Positions 8,118 through 19,551 are shown, counted from the first letter of the stretch. The stretch: DNA of 64,000 nucleotides from Acidobacteriota bacterium (GCA_003225295.1 QHYZ01000060.1:1-64000), one strand, 5' to 3'. Translations and numbers: made by a program. The notes: generated from the letters alone by a model not told the origin.

Positions 8118-8534
8118 CCCACTCTCTGCGGTTGGCAGTTCTTAATAACAGCAGAATAAGCGCTCGATCTTCCTTGGTTCCCCCCAAACGAATTGAGAAC
8201 CTCCGCGAGCCGGGACGTCAGCGACCGCGCTACCCTGGTACCGCCGGCTGTTTTTCGTCAGAGAGCGCGGAACTGGTTGAAAAGAAAAGGAGTTGAATCT
8301 TGCATACGTGCAAGAATGTGCAAAAGCGGATGCAAGAAGGATTTTATGGCTTGGCGTTCCGCACCGGGCAGCGAAAGAGTGCGTAACTACCTGATACGAC
8401 AGATGTTGCGATAGTCTTTGGGTTGAGAACGAAAAAGCGGCCGGGCGCCGACTGGAGCTGCGAAAACCGTCAGACTTTAAAACCAGTCCGTACCACGACC
8501 GAGGTCTAGAGAAAAGTGGGCAGAGATAACCGAC
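8118..8534. other. Convergent intergenic region, no gene recognised
   Basis: This 417-base gap lies between a plus-strand gene ending at 8117 and a minus-strand LysR gene ending at 8535. A 73-codon ORF at 8193-8414 has no recognisable features, no ribosome-binding site and an Arg/Cys-rich random composition, so I do not call it. No strong terminator hairpin was found. Confidence 0.5.
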
Positions 8535-9446
8535 CTAGCTGGCGGCGGCTTCGCCAGGCTCGGCGAGCTTACGGTGTTCGCGGATCATGCCGATGAGGGC
8601 CTGGGCGGCGCGAGGGAGGCTGCGGTCGCGGCGGTAAACCAGGCCGAGTTCGCGCCAGAGATCCACGCCTTCGACGGTGAGCAGCTTTACCTCGCCGGCT
8701 TTCACCTGATCCTTGGCAAAACTCTCGCTGATAAACGAGACGCCGGCATCAGCGGCGACGAAACGCTTGATCATGCCGATACTCGGCAATTCCATGGTCA
8801 CGTGAAGGCGCGAGCGGTACGGACGGAAGAGTTTGTCGAGCACCTGGCGCGTAAAACCAGTCCTCGGAAAGATAAGCGGCTGTTCGGCGACCTCTGCGAG
8901 CGTGATCTTCGAGCGATGGGCAAGTGGGTTTCGCGAGCTGACCATGAAGCGCAGGCGGTCTTTGTAAATGTGGTGCATCTTCAGATTAGGGGATTTGATA
9001 GGCAGGGTGACGATGCCCACGTCGGCGGAGCCGTCCTCCACGCGCTGCAAGATCTTGTGGCTGAAGTTGCGGTAAATACTGATGTGCACCAGCGGATAGC
9101 GGCGCTGAAATTCCGCAAAAATATCAGGAAGCAGGTAGAGGCACGTCGCTTCATTGGCGCCAAAAACGACTGGGCCCTGAACCACGTTGCCGCGGTCCGC
9201 GACGACCTGAATGGATTCGTCACGCAAGCGAAGCAGCTTTTCCGCGAACTCGAAAAGGACTTCGCCGGCAGGAGTCAGTTCCACGGACTTGGCGGAGCGG
9301 TCGAGCAGCCTAGCCTTGTATGCTTGCTCGAGCTGGCGAATTTGCGCGCTAACAGCGGATTGCGAGCGGAAGACCTTCTGGCCCGCGCGTGAAAAGCTCT
9401 TCAGTTTGGCGACGAAAACAAAAGTAGCAAGTTGATCGAAATCCAT
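8535..9446 (-). CDS. LysR-family transcriptional regulator
   Basis: This 303-residue protein starts MDFDQLATFVFVAKLKSF. It has the LysR winged helix-turn-helix at residues 3-62 (SFSRAGQKVFRSQSAVSAQIRQLEQ, with AGEVLFEFAEKLL after it) and a two-lobed effector domain from about 90 (GPVVFGANEATCLYLLPDIFAEFQRRYP). The C-terminal lobe includes VAADAGVSFISESFA. It is encoded 68 bases downstream of gltB on the same strand. By analogy with GltC of Bacillus it could regulate glutamate synthase, but that rests on position only. A perfect TATAAT lies 20 bases before its ATG, so it may have its own promoter. Confidence 0.92.
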   Translation of the reverse strand: MDFDQLATFVFVAKLKSFSRAGQKVFRSQSAVSAQIRQLEQAYKARLLDRSAKSVELTPAGEVLFEFAEKLLRLRDESIQVVADRGNVVQGPVVFGANEATCLYLLPDIFAEFQRRYPLVHISIYRNFSHKILQRVEDGSADVGIVTLPIKSPNLKMHHIYKDRLRFMVSSRNPLAHRSKITLAEVAEQPLIFPRTGFTRQVLDKLFRPYRSRLHVTMELPSIGMIKRFVAADAGVSFISESFAKDQVKAGEVKLLTVEGVDLWRELGLVYRRDRSLPRAAQALIGMIREHRKLAEPGEAAAS

Positions 9447-9466
9447 AGTCTAAACGTCCGGTGATA

Positions 9467-9472
9467 ATTATA
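9467..9472 (-). promoter_or_regulatory. Candidate -10 element of the LysR gene
   Basis: The minus strand reads TATAAT at 9472-9467, with the ATG 20 bases further on. The implied leader is only about 14 bases. No good -35 is visible 16-18 bases upstream, so the call is tentative. Confidence 0.3.
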
Positions 9473-9514
9473 GCGGATTCTTCCGTGGCGGACGCGGAGT
9501 TACTGTCCTTCCTC

Positions 9515-12500
9515 TCAGGCGTGAAGCGCAGTTTGTGAAATCGGCGCGATCGCTGGCACCGGCAAAATCGTGCGACGCCGTTTGAATTGGGCGAGAATGG
9601 CTCTCCAAGTACCCTCCACCGTACCCTGAAAATGTACCGGCTGCACGCGCATTAACGGCAAAGCCCCTCGCCGCGAGAGCAAGCGAGCCGCGCGAGGACT
9701 CGCCGTGAAGTGAACGTGCTCCTCCAGAGTGCGCCGCAACCAATTCTCTTCATCAGCATCGAGGTCGGCGAGCGTCACGAAATCGCGATGAAGCACATCC
9801 TCGGCCTCGGCCCGCAACACATAAGCCAGACCGCCAGTCATGCCCGAACCGAAATTCAGGCCGAGTGGCCCAAGAATGATGGCCACGCCGCCGGTCATGT
9901 ACTCACAGCCATGTTGACCGACACCTTCCACCACCGCGAGCGCACCGCTGTTTCGGACGGCAAAACGTTCGCCGCCCCGGCCAGCGACAAAGAGCTGGCC
10001 CGACGTCGCGCCGTAGAGCACGGTGTTGCCCGCAAGAACGTCACCGCGCCGGGAAGCAGCAAGCCCGGCGGCGATAGCGATGGTCCCGCCGGACAGTCCT
10101 TTACCGACGTAGTCGTTGGCTTCGCCATGGAGCTTGAGCGTCACTCCCTCGGCTAGAAAAGCCCCGAAGCTCTGACCCGCCGCGCCGTGAAATTCCTGGC
10201 TGATTTCGCCATCGACGCGGTGACCGTTCTTACGCCGGCGCATCAGTTCGCCGCTCAGGCCCGTGCCAACGCTGCGATCCGAGTTCTGAATCGGCTGGGA
10301 CTCATTTTGCAGCGTCAGCGAAGCATTGAAGTGAACCGAATCTTCCAGCGCCGCGACGTGGAGGCCCCGCTCCTGCTGCGGCGCCACTCGATTCGAGGAG
10401 GAGATCGGCACAATCAGGAGCGGATCCATTCCCGATCGCGCACTGAGCCGGTCGTACCAACCCGTGAGCTCGCTGAGCGAACGCACGCCAAGTTGCGCCA
10501 GCCGATTGCGCACTTCCTCGGCCAGTGAACGGAAGTACGCGATCACCATCTCCGGCTTGCCTTCAAATCTCGCACGCAACTTTTCGTCCTGCGTGGCGAT
10601 TCCCACCGGACAAGTATTGAGATGGCACTGCCGCGCCATGACGCATCCGATGGCCAACAGCGACGCGGTGCCAAAGCCGAATTCGTTCGCGCCGAGAATA
10701 GCGGCCAACACGATATCCCGCGCGAATTTCAGGCCTCCGTCCACGCGGAGAGAGAGTCGTGAACGGAGGCCCGCGCGAACCAGCGTGTCATGGGCTTCGC
10801 GCAATCCGATTTCCCAGGGAAGACCAGTATTCTTGATGGAGGTCAATGGCGAGGAGCCGGTACCGCCGTTGTGCCCGCTGATGGTGATGACGTCCGCACC
10901 TGCTTTCGCAACGCCCGCGGCAATGATGCCGACTCCGGCGCCGGAAACGAGTTTTACGCCGATACGCGCGCGCGGATTCACGGCGCGGAGGTCGTGGATC
11001 AATTGGGCGAGGTCTTCGATACTGTAAATGTCGTGATGCGGCGGTGGTGAAATCAGCGGCGTGCCTGGCGTAGCGTGCCGGATGCGCGCGATGTATTCGC
11101 TGACTTTCTTCGCGGGCAACTGGCCGCCCTCACCGGGTTTCGAGCCCTGCGCCATCTTGATTTCGATTTCTTCGGCGTGGACGAGATAGTCCGCGGTGAC
11201 TCCAAAACGCCCCGAGGCAACCTGCTTGATCTTGTTGGCCGCGGCTGGCTCAAAGCGATAGGTATTGGGATCTTCGCCGCCTTCCCCGGTATTGCTCCGG
11301 CCACCAAGCTGATTCATCGCCAGCGCCAGCGTGCGATGTGCTTCCGGACTGAGCGAACCGAGAGACATTGCTTGTGTGCTGAACCGTTTGACGATGGACT
11401 CGAGCGGCTCGACCTCCTCCAACGCAATGGCCGTGTCCGGAACGGTGTCGAGCAAGTCCCGCAGGAAGATCGGGCCTTGATGGTCTGCCAGCTCTTCAAA
11501 CGCCGAATAGGTTTTCGCTCCGGGCGCGCGCACATGCGCGTGGAGCCGGCGAACAACTTCGGGCGAACTGGCGTGAAGTTCTGCGCCTTTCCGGAACCGA
11601 TAAAGACCGGCATCCGCCAAGTCATCGGATTCACGAGAAAAGGCTGCTTTGTGCAAGTGCAGATAATCCAAGAGAAGATCGTCCAGCGATTTCTGGCCAG
11701 GAAAATCAGCGGCATCTTCAAACACTTCAGCGCAGAGATCCTCGGAGAGGCCCACGATCTCAAAGAGATGGCTGTTGCGATAACTGGCCAGGGTGGAGAC
11801 ACCCATGCGCGCGAGAACTTTGCGCAGCCCGGCATTGATGGCCGCACGGGCCTTTTCTATGCCGCCGGGTTCAAGAGATTCCGCAAACTCGTCCGCAAGG
11901 TAAGGCACCACGGCACTGGCGCCAGCCGCGACTAGCAGCGCCACATGATGCGTATCAAAGACCTGTGCCGATTCAACAATCAGCGGGACATCCCACCAGC
12001 CTTCGCGAACCATCGCTTTCCACACTGCCGCAGTAGCAAGCAGCGCAGGCAGCGATGCGCGATCGGCATTAACCGCGCGATCGGAAAGGAGGAGGAGCCC
12101 CGGGCGCCCACTGCTACTCAGTGGGGTAGTAGAAAGCTGAGCAAAACTGCAGCGCGCCCCCGAGACTCCACTGGCGGCAGAAAAAGTAATATCGATTCGC
12201 TGCTCTGGTCCAAGAATCGCGAAGAGTTGCGACAGCTGCCCGGCCGAAATCACCGGGCTCGGCAGCGTGATTCCGTCTTTCAAGTGGACATCGAGAGACA
12301 TCACGTGGGTTTCCCTCAAGGGGTCGATTGGCGGGTTCGTGACCTGCGCGAACCGTTGCTTGCAGTAGTCCCACAGAGTCCTTGGGAGGGCAGAAAGAAA
12401 TGCGGGCGGCGCGTCATCTCCCATGCTCCAGTCCGCTTCTTTGCCGTGCGCCAAGGCGGAAAAGAGAATTTTGAACTGATCTTCCGTCCAGCCGGCGGCG

Positions 12501-13900
12501 CCCGCGATGCGCTTTGGCTCATGGAGGGGGGCTGGCGCTGGGGTCACCGACGCTGTCAGCATTCTTTGCGGAATGGCGTTGCGGGCCTGCTGGATCGCGA
12601 GGCGCTTGAGGATGTCGCGCCAGCGCAAAAAGAGCCCGGTGGCGGGATTGGCAAGGATCATTTCTCCGGGGCCAAGCCGCTGGCGCTCAGCGATTCGCGA
12701 TTCGTCCAAATCAACCAAGCCGGTCTCGGATCCCGCGATCAGCAGCCCGTCATGCGTCAAGGTGTAGCGCAGCGGGCGCAATCCATTGCGATCCAACTTC
12801 GCTCCCACAAACTGGCCGTCGGAAAAAACCAAAGCAGCGGGGCCGTCCCAGGGTTCGCTGCGTTGCGAAAGCGCGGTCAGCGCGCCGCGCACGTCCCGCG
12901 AGAGCAAAGGATCCTTTTCAAAGGCGGGAGGAACCATGGCAAGCATGGCTTCCTCCGATGACAAGCCTTCCAGCAGCCGCAGCTCGAACCCGTTGTCGAA
13001 ACTGGCGGAATCGCTGACGTTTTCTTCGAGCAGGGGGAACCAGGATCCCACTGCAAGCCGCGAGCGGAATTCGGTTGCCTTGGCCCGCAGCCAGCGCCGG
13101 TTCGAGACAATCGTATTGATTTCACCGTTGTGCGCCACGTAACGAAACGGCTGTGCCAGATGCCAGGAAGGCTGAGTGTTGGTCGAATAGCGCTGATGAA
13201 AAACGGCGAATGTCGTTGCGAACGAAGGATCGCGCAAATCTTCGTAAAACTGCGGGAACTGCCAAGGCGTAAGCAGCCCCTTGTACACGATGGTCTGCGA
13301 GGAGAGCGAGCAGATGTAACATCGCGGCGGCAAGAGTGATTCTGCCCGTTTTCTCAAAAGAGAGAGACGCCACTCGAATCGCGCCATGGCCCGCGCCGGA
13401 TGGAATGGTTCGACAAAAAACTGCCAGATTTCGGGCATTGTTTCAAGCGCGCGGCGCCCTAGAGCATTGGTGTTCACCGGCACACGGCGCCAGCCGATGA
13501 CGCGCAGACGCTCAACGTCTGCGGCGGCTTCGACAGCGGCGCGGGCTTCGTCGATGACGGAAGAAGGAAGAAAGGCGCAGCCGACCGCGAACAATTCGGG
13601 CAGTTCAATTCCCTGCTCTGCCGTGCGGGCGCGGAAAAAGGCCTGCGGGAGCGAAGTGAGCAAACCGGCGCCGTCGCCGCTGGCTCCATCGGCGTCCACG
13701 CCTCCGCGATGGGTGAGGCGCTCTAAAGCCGTCAAAGCAAACTGGATAATATCGTAGCTGGGAGCGCCGCCCAGGCGGGCAATGAACCCTGTACCGCAGG
13801 CGTCGTGGTCTGGGTGGCCCCAGTTGGGGTGACCACCCTCGGTCGAACGCGCTCGCGCATCCGCCGCGCTGCTGTGGCCTCGACCGTTCGGGTAGTACAT
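9515..13900 (-). CDS. gltB: Glutamate synthase large subunit
   Basis: The product makes glutamate from glutamine and 2-oxoglutarate. At 1461 residues it has full family length. The N-terminal glutamine amidotransferase nucleophile is Cys35 in HDACGTGFIARLG, implying removal of a 34-residue propeptide. The FMN-barrel signature GGRSNTGEGGEDP lies near residue 870. The 3Fe-4S cysteines are in CVMARQCHLNTCPVG near 1085-1100. The C-terminal beta-helix with G-x-x-G repeats follows. No small subunit (gltD) is present anywhere in the window, so it either pairs with a distant GltD or works with ferredoxin. The ATG at 13900 has a poor ribosome-binding site. A LysR gene follows on the same strand. Confidence 0.96.
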   Translation of the reverse strand: MYYPNGRGHSSAADARARSTEGGHPNWGHPDHDACGTGFIARLGGAPSYDIIQFALTALERLTHRGGVDADGASGDGAGLLTSLPQAFFRARTAEQGIELPELFAVGCAFLPSSVIDEARAAVEAAADVERLRVIGWRRVPVNTNALGRRALETMPEIWQFFVEPFHPARAMARFEWRLSLLRKRAESLLPPRCYICSLSSQTIVYKGLLTPWQFPQFYEDLRDPSFATTFAVFHQRYSTNTQPSWHLAQPFRYVAHNGEINTIVSNRRWLRAKATEFRSRLAVGSWFPLLEENVSDSASFDNGFELRLLEGLSSEEAMLAMVPPAFEKDPLLSRDVRGALTALSQRSEPWDGPAALVFSDGQFVGAKLDRNGLRPLRYTLTHDGLLIAGSETGLVDLDESRIAERQRLGPGEMILANPATGLFLRWRDILKRLAIQQARNAIPQRMLTASVTPAPAPLHEPKRIAGAAGWTEDQFKILFSALAHGKEADWSMGDDAPPAFLSALPRTLWDYCKQRFAQVTNPPIDPLRETHVMSLDVHLKDGITLPSPVISAGQLSQLFAILGPEQRIDITFSAASGVSGARCSFAQLSTTPLSSSGRPGLLLLSDRAVNADRASLPALLATAAVWKAMVREGWWDVPLIVESAQVFDTHHVALLVAAGASAVVPYLADEFAESLEPGGIEKARAAINAGLRKVLARMGVSTLASYRNSHLFEIVGLSEDLCAEVFEDAADFPGQKSLDDLLLDYLHLHKAAFSRESDDLADAGLYRFRKGAELHASSPEVVRRLHAHVRAPGAKTYSAFEELADHQGPIFLRDLLDTVPDTAIALEEVEPLESIVKRFSTQAMSLGSLSPEAHRTLALAMNQLGGRSNTGEGGEDPNTYRFEPAAANKIKQVASGRFGVTADYLVHAEEIEIKMAQGSKPGEGGQLPAKKVSEYIARIRHATPGTPLISPPPHHDIYSIEDLAQLIHDLRAVNPRARIGVKLVSGAGVGIIAAGVAKAGADVITISGHNGGTGSSPLTSIKNTGLPWEIGLREAHDTLVRAGLRSRLSLRVDGGLKFARDIVLAAILGANEFGFGTASLLAIGCVMARQCHLNTCPVGIATQDEKLRARFEGKPEMVIAYFRSLAEEVRNRLAQLGVRSLSELTGWYDRLSARSGMDPLLIVPISSSNRVAPQQERGLHVAALEDSVHFNASLTLQNESQPIQNSDRSVGTGLSGELMRRRKNGHRVDGEISQEFHGAAGQSFGAFLAEGVTLKLHGEANDYVGKGLSGGTIAIAAGLAASRRGDVLAGNTVLYGATSGQLFVAGRGGERFAVRNSGALAVVEGVGQHGCEYMTGGVAIILGPLGLNFGSGMTGGLAYVLRAEAEDVLHRDFVTLADLDADEENWLRRTLEEHVHFTASPRAARLLSRRGALPLMRVQPVHFQGTVEGTWRAILAQFKRRRTILPVPAIAPISQTALHA

Positions 13901-13938
13901 ACCAGTTTATTGAACGGGCGGGGGGTGGATGTACAACG

Positions 13939-13954
13939 CAGAATTTTGATTCTG
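13939..13954. promoter_or_regulatory. Inverted repeat upstream of gltB, candidate operator
   Basis: CAGAAT-TTTG-ATTCTG is a perfect 6-bp inverted repeat with a 4-base spacer, 39-54 bases before the gltB start. Its position fits an activator or repressor site, possibly for the neighbouring LysR protein. The link is inference. Confidence 0.3.
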
Positions 13955-13995
13955 TGAATTGATTTCTTGATAGCTGAGGGTGAGCGCCAGAAACG

Positions 13996-15399
13996 CTAGA
14001 ACTTGGTCACTTCGGAAAAACAGAAGTCACGAACTTTCATGGCGGGCACGACCATCTCGAAAGCCTCTTCTCCGGTGGCCCGAACGGCAGGACCGAGCAG
14101 CTCGACGTTTTTGAGCATTTCAATGAGCGACTGATTGAATCGGAAGTTGCGCGCGGCGCCGGTAACCCGCCCATTCTCAACGAGAAAGAGGCCATCACGG
14201 GTCATCCCGGTCATCACCTTTTCATAAGGATCGACCTCCCGGATGTACCACAGGCGGGTCACCAGCAGCCCGCGGTCGGTGGAAGTGACCATTTTGTCCA
14301 TCGACGAGTCTCCGCCGCCGAAGACGAGATTCATGGGCGCTTCCCCGTATTCATTGGGCAGCGCAAAACCGTGTCCGGTGGGCCGTTTGCCCGCGGCTTG
14401 GGCGGCAGCGCGTGAATAGACAAGATTCTTCGGAATACCGCAATCCACCAGCAATACCCGCTGACGCGGCAGCCCTTCGCCGTCGAATGGCGCGCCCTGT
14501 TGGAGTGCGTGATAAACGTCGTCGCTGATGCTGATGTTTTGCCCGAAGAGCTGCTTGGCCATGCGCTCGTTCAGGCAGGACCGTTTGTCTTCCAGGGCAG
14601 TGGCGGCGAAATCGTAGAAGAGAAACCCCACGAGATCTAACACCGCAGCAGGTTCGAGGATTACCGTGTAGCGTCCAGGCGCAAGCTCGCGGGAGTTGAT
14701 GGCAAGGTGTGCTTTTTGGCAGGCTCGCGCGGCGAGTTTTTGTGGGTCGAACGCGCGAACATCTGTGGAATTGGCTTTGGCCCAGCTCGCAGCAGGGCCT
14801 TCCTGAGCCGTGATGGAAAACTCCGAGTGCGTTTCACGATAGGCCGCAAAAAGGCCTCGAGAATTTCCCACTACGGACTGGCTTTGGCCATTCGAATAGA
14901 TTCCGGCGGCAACCTGGCCTTTCTTAACGGCCAAATCGCAGGCATGCCGGACGGCCCGGGCTCGTTCTTCAGCGGAGAGGGCGGCGGTCTGTTTGATGAA
15001 ACGGTTCACGGCGCGATAACGCTGTTTTCCTGGCATCGGCAGAAGGCGCGGATCCTTCGGCTGGCGGTGTGCAAGAGAGAGAGAAACTTCGATCGCGGAG
15101 CGAAGCGAGTCTTCATGAATGCGATTGGTTGTGGCGCGCGCAGTGCGGCCGTCGACGACCGTGCGAATCGACACCGTCAGCCCGTGCTCGGCAACGTTTT
15201 GATGGATGGCGTTGTTGGCGAAACGCGTCAACGCGTCCGCAACTTCGTCCACATGGACTTCCGCCTCTTCGGCTCCCGTGGATTTCGCGAGACGAAGAAC
15301 GGTATCGACGATTCGCCGAAGCTCGCGCTCGTGGAGAAGTTCAGCGGCTCCGGCGCTCGATGCCGTTGATACTTTCCTGTTCTGGGCGGGCGGTTTCAT
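13996..15399 (-). CDS. tldE: TldE/PmbA-family subunit of the TldD/TldE metalloprotease
   Basis: This 467-residue protein starts MKPPAQNRK. TldE is the partner of TldD, and together they form a heterodimeric zinc protease that degrades unfolded peptides and matures some ribosomal peptides. The family features seen are an N-terminal GAEEAEVHVDEVADALTRF strand, GLTVSIRTVVDGRTARATTN and a C-terminal STDRGLLVTRLWYIREVDP segment. No HExxxH zinc motif is present, as expected for TldE. The frame is open 38 codons further upstream, but Met at 15399 overlaps the tldD stop as ATGA, a typical translational coupling, so I use it. Confidence 0.93.
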   Translation of the reverse strand: MKPPAQNRKVSTASSAGAAELLHERELRRIVDTVLRLAKSTGAEEAEVHVDEVADALTRFANNAIHQNVAEHGLTVSIRTVVDGRTARATTNRIHEDSLRSAIEVSLSLAHRQPKDPRLLPMPGKQRYRAVNRFIKQTAALSAEERARAVRHACDLAVKKGQVAAGIYSNGQSQSVVGNSRGLFAAYRETHSEFSITAQEGPAASWAKANSTDVRAFDPQKLAARACQKAHLAINSRELAPGRYTVILEPAAVLDLVGFLFYDFAATALEDKRSCLNERMAKQLFGQNISISDDVYHALQQGAPFDGEGLPRQRVLLVDCGIPKNLVYSRAAAQAAGKRPTGHGFALPNEYGEAPMNLVFGGGDSSMDKMVTSTDRGLLVTRLWYIREVDPYEKVMTGMTRDGLFLVENGRVTGAARNFRFNQSLIEMLKNVELLGPAVRATGEEAFEMVVPAMKVRDFCFSEVTKF

Positions 15400-16856
15400 T
15401 GGTTCGAAAATGCCGTCCCGATGTGCACGTTGCGGAAACGCGCCGGTGCTGCCCCATGGCCGGTGCCCACGGTCTGCATAGGCTGCCCTTTTCCACAATT
15501 GGGGGTGCCCCACAGCGTCCAGTGATCGAACCTGCAGATGGCGTCGCAGGAATTCCAGAACTCCGTGGAAATTCCGCTGTAGCTGGGATTCTTCAGCATG
15601 CGGACTTTCTTTCCGCCTTTGATCTCCCAGCCGATTTCCGTTGAAAACTGAAACTGGTAGCGCCGGTCATCGATGGACCAGGAGCGATTTGTTTCCAGCA
15701 GGATTCCGTCGTGCGTGTCGGAAATCAGATCGTCGTAGTCCCATGTGCCGGGCAGTAAGCTGACGTTGGTCATGCGAATGATCGGAAGGCGGTTCCAGCT
15801 TTCTGTGCGCATCGTTCCGGAAGAGCGATCCAGGCCCACCAGGTGCGCGGTTTCGCGATTGGAAAGATAGCCGCGGAATGTGCCATCTTTGATAATGTCC
15901 GTGCACTGCGCGGGAACGCCTTCGTCGTCGTAGGCAAAGGTGCCCAGTCCCTGTCCGTGATCGAGCCGCGCGTCCGCGACCACGTTCACAATGCTCGAAG
16001 CATATTTCAGCTGGTCCAACTGATCGAGCGTCAGAAAACTCGTGCCCGCGAAATTCGCTTCCTGGCCGAGGACGCGGTCCAGTTCGATCGGATGGCCGAT
16101 CGATTCATGAATCTGCAGTCCGAGCTGGCTGCCGCCGAGGATGAGTGTGCCGACCTTTTCCGGGCATTGCGATACCGAATGGAGCGCGGCGGCTTCTTCG
16201 GCGATGAGTGGCGCGTTTCTCATCAAATCGAGTGATTCAACGAGTTCGTAACCCTGCAGCGAATGCTGGCCGCCAAAACCATTAGGATATGAACGTTTTT
16301 GGATCTCCTCACCCTGAAAAGAAGTGGCGGCAATTCCGCACCCGGAAATCACTTTGCGCTGGTGAATGCGCGAGCCGATGCTCGAAGCAAACCAAGAATC
16401 GATCTTGCGGAATTGCATGTCCGTTTCCGTCAGTGTCACGCCTTTCACCTGGCGCATTTCGGCGTCGGCCGCGAGCAGCAATGCCAGCTGGGTTTCCAGG
16501 GGAATTTCGAACGGGTCCTTACGGAACGGGCTCTGCCAACTGTCCACGTAAGCCTTTTCCGGGGCAAGAACGACCTCGCTGCGTTTTGCCAGTGCCGAAG
16601 CCTTGGCGATGGAAACGGCCTGCGCCGCACAAGCCGCAAGGCCTTCGCGCGTCAAACGGTCCGTGGAGGCGAAGCCCCAGGCACCATTGGCCAGAACGCG
16701 AATGCCGAGGCCTAGCGATTCGCTCTGTGCCAGCGTGCCGACCTGGCCGTTCTTTGTCGTGAGGTCGCGCTGGCGCAGATGCATCACGCGCACGTCGCCG
16801 TAGGTAGCCCCGCGCAGCTTGGCCGTATCAAGCGCGTTTGTGCAGAGATCCCACAT
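15396..16856 (-). CDS. tldD: TldD metalloprotease catalytic subunit
   Basis: This 486-residue protein carries the TldD zinc motif HESIGH (HExxxH) in GLQIHESIGHPIELDR near residue 255. The conserved N-terminal KNGQVGTLAQSESLGLGIRV and C-terminal GTPNCGKGQPMQTVGTGHG complete the family pattern. The stop overlaps the tldE start (ATGA), so the two subunits are translationally coupled. No small precursor peptide is visible next to the pair, so a general peptide-quality role is more likely than dedicated peptide maturation. The ATG at 16856 has no strong Shine-Dalgarno sequence. A palindrome at 16911-16926 lies in its upstream region. Confidence 0.95.
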   Translation of the reverse strand: MWDLCTNALDTAKLRGATYGDVRVMHLRQRDLTTKNGQVGTLAQSESLGLGIRVLANGAWGFASTDRLTREGLAACAAQAVSIAKASALAKRSEVVLAPEKAYVDSWQSPFRKDPFEIPLETQLALLLAADAEMRQVKGVTLTETDMQFRKIDSWFASSIGSRIHQRKVISGCGIAATSFQGEEIQKRSYPNGFGGQHSLQGYELVESLDLMRNAPLIAEEAAALHSVSQCPEKVGTLILGGSQLGLQIHESIGHPIELDRVLGQEANFAGTSFLTLDQLDQLKYASSIVNVVADARLDHGQGLGTFAYDDEGVPAQCTDIIKDGTFRGYLSNRETAHLVGLDRSSGTMRTESWNRLPIIRMTNVSLLPGTWDYDDLISDTHDGILLETNRSWSIDDRRYQFQFSTEIGWEIKGGKKVRMLKNPSYSGISTEFWNSCDAICRFDHWTLWGTPNCGKGQPMQTVGTGHGAAPARFRNVHIGTAFSNQ

Positions 16857-16910
16857 GCGTGTAAGTCAGACTGAAAAACCTGTCAGCAAATGCATAAGGG
16901 CGCAGCACTG

Positions 16911-16926
16911 TTCCGACCCGTCGGAA
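16911..16926. promoter_or_regulatory. Palindrome upstream of tldD
   Basis: TTCCGAC-CC-GTCGGAA is a perfect 7-bp inverted repeat with a 2-base spacer, 55-70 bases before the tldD start in the 125-base gap after ahcY. It could be an operator or a short hairpin. No T-run accompanies it on either side. Confidence 0.35.
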
Positions 16927-16981
16927 TGCTACGCCCCGCAGAAAGATAACACCATCAAGCAGCCCGGAATGGCGGCGAGAG

Positions 16982-18337
<1,356 letters not shown>

Positions 18338-18360
18338 CTATGTTTCTCTAGTCTTGGAAG

Positions 18361-19551
18361 TTAGCTGCGCGCCCCGACCTCGGCAGTCGCGGCAGCCCCG
18401 AGGCCAGCGGCCTTGCGGAGAGCATCCGCGCGGTCCGTGCGCTCCCATGTGAATCCCGCGCCGCTGCGGCCGAAGTGGCCATAAGCAGCCGTGGCCTTGT
18501 AAATCGGACGGCGCAGGTTGAGCGTTTCAATGATGGCCTTGGGCGTCAGCATGAAGATTTCACGGATCAGAGCGGTGATTTTTTCTTCCGGCACATTGGC
18601 GGTGCCGAAGGTTTCCGCCATGACCGAGACAGGCTCGGCGACGCCGATGGCGTAAGCCAATTGCACCTCCGTTTTTCGCGCCAGGCCCGCGGCCACAATG
18701 TTCTTTGCGATATAGCGCGCCATGTAGCAAGCCGAGCGATCCACCTTCGAGGGATCCTTGCCGGAGAACGCTCCGCCGCCGTGACGGCTGTAACCCCCAT
18801 AAGTGTCGACGATAATCTTGCGGCCGGTCAAACCCGCGTCGCCCATGGGACCGCCGATGACGAATCGGCCCGTCGGATTGATGTGATATTTGGTTTTTGG
18901 GTCCAGCATCGAGGCGGGAATAATCGGCTTAATGACGTATTCGGTGATGGCCTCACGCAGGTCCGAGTTGGAGACCTTCTCGCTGTGCTGCGTGGAGATC
19001 ACCACGCAATCGACGCGGGCCGGGCGGCCGTTGCGGTACTCGATGGTGACCTGCGATTTTCCATCGGGCCGGAGAAAATCAACTTTATTGGCTTTGCGAA
19101 TCTCGGAGAGGCGCTGCGTGAGGCGGTGGGCGAGTTGGATGGGCATGGGCATCAATTCTTCTGTTTCGTCGCAGGCAAAGCCAAACATCAAGCCCTGGTC
19201 GCCCGCTCCGCCGGTGTCCACGCCCAAGGCGATGTCCGGCGACTGCCGCTTCACCGTGCACATGACGGCGCAGGTGTCTGCGTCGTAGCCGTACTTTGCG
19301 CGATCGTAGCCGACACCACGGATGGTACTGCGTACAAGCTCATCGTAGTTGACGTGCGCGCTGGTGGTGATTTCACCAGCGATGACCGCCACGCCCGTAG
19401 TGACAAGCGTCTCGCAAGCGACTCGCCCCTTCGGATCGTGCTTCATAACCTCGTCAAGGACGGAGTCAGAAATCTGGTCAGCAATTTTGTCCGGATGGCC
19501 CTCGGTGACGGACTCCGACGTAAATAAAAAGTTGCGTAAGGCTTCGCTCAA
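18361..19551 (-). CDS. metK: S-adenosylmethionine synthetase (methionine adenosyltransferase)
   Basis: This enzyme makes S-adenosylmethionine from methionine and ATP. Diagnostic motifs are [17 protein letters not shown] at the N-terminus, [12 protein letters not shown] (the ATP-binding GAGDQG hexapeptide), [18 protein letters not shown] and [16 protein letters not shown] (the P-loop-like GGGAFSGKD). The start I support is the TTG at 19551 (396 residues), with AAGGAG seven bases upstream. A longer in-frame reading from 19599 adds 16 residues outside the family pattern. It is followed by ahcY, so the methyl-cycle enzymes are co-directional. I looked for a SAM or SAH riboswitch in the 200 bases upstream and saw none. 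Confidence 0.96.
   Translation of the reverse strand: MSEALRNFLFTSESVTEGHPDKIADQISDSVLDEVMKHDPKGRVACETLVTTGVAVIAGEITTSAHVNYDELVRSTIRGVGYDRAKYGYDADTCAVMCTVKRQSPDIALGVDTGGAGDQGLMFGFACDETEELMPMPIQLAHRLTQRLSEIRKANKVDFLRPDGKSQVTIEYRNGRPARVDCVVISTQHSEKVSNSDLREAITEYVIKPIIPASMLDPKTKYHINPTGRFVIGGPMGDAGLTGRKIIVDTYGGYSRHGGGAFSGKDPSKVDRSACYMARYIAKNIVAAGLARKTEVQLAYAIGVAEPVSVMAETFGTANVPEEKITALIREIFMLTPKAIIETLNLRRPIYKATAAYGHFGRSGAGFTWERTDRADALRKAAGLGAAATAEVGARS

Noticed and set aside
8193-8414. 73-codon plus-strand ORF after the exported protein gene
   Set aside because: No ribosome-binding site, no family features and an irregular composition.
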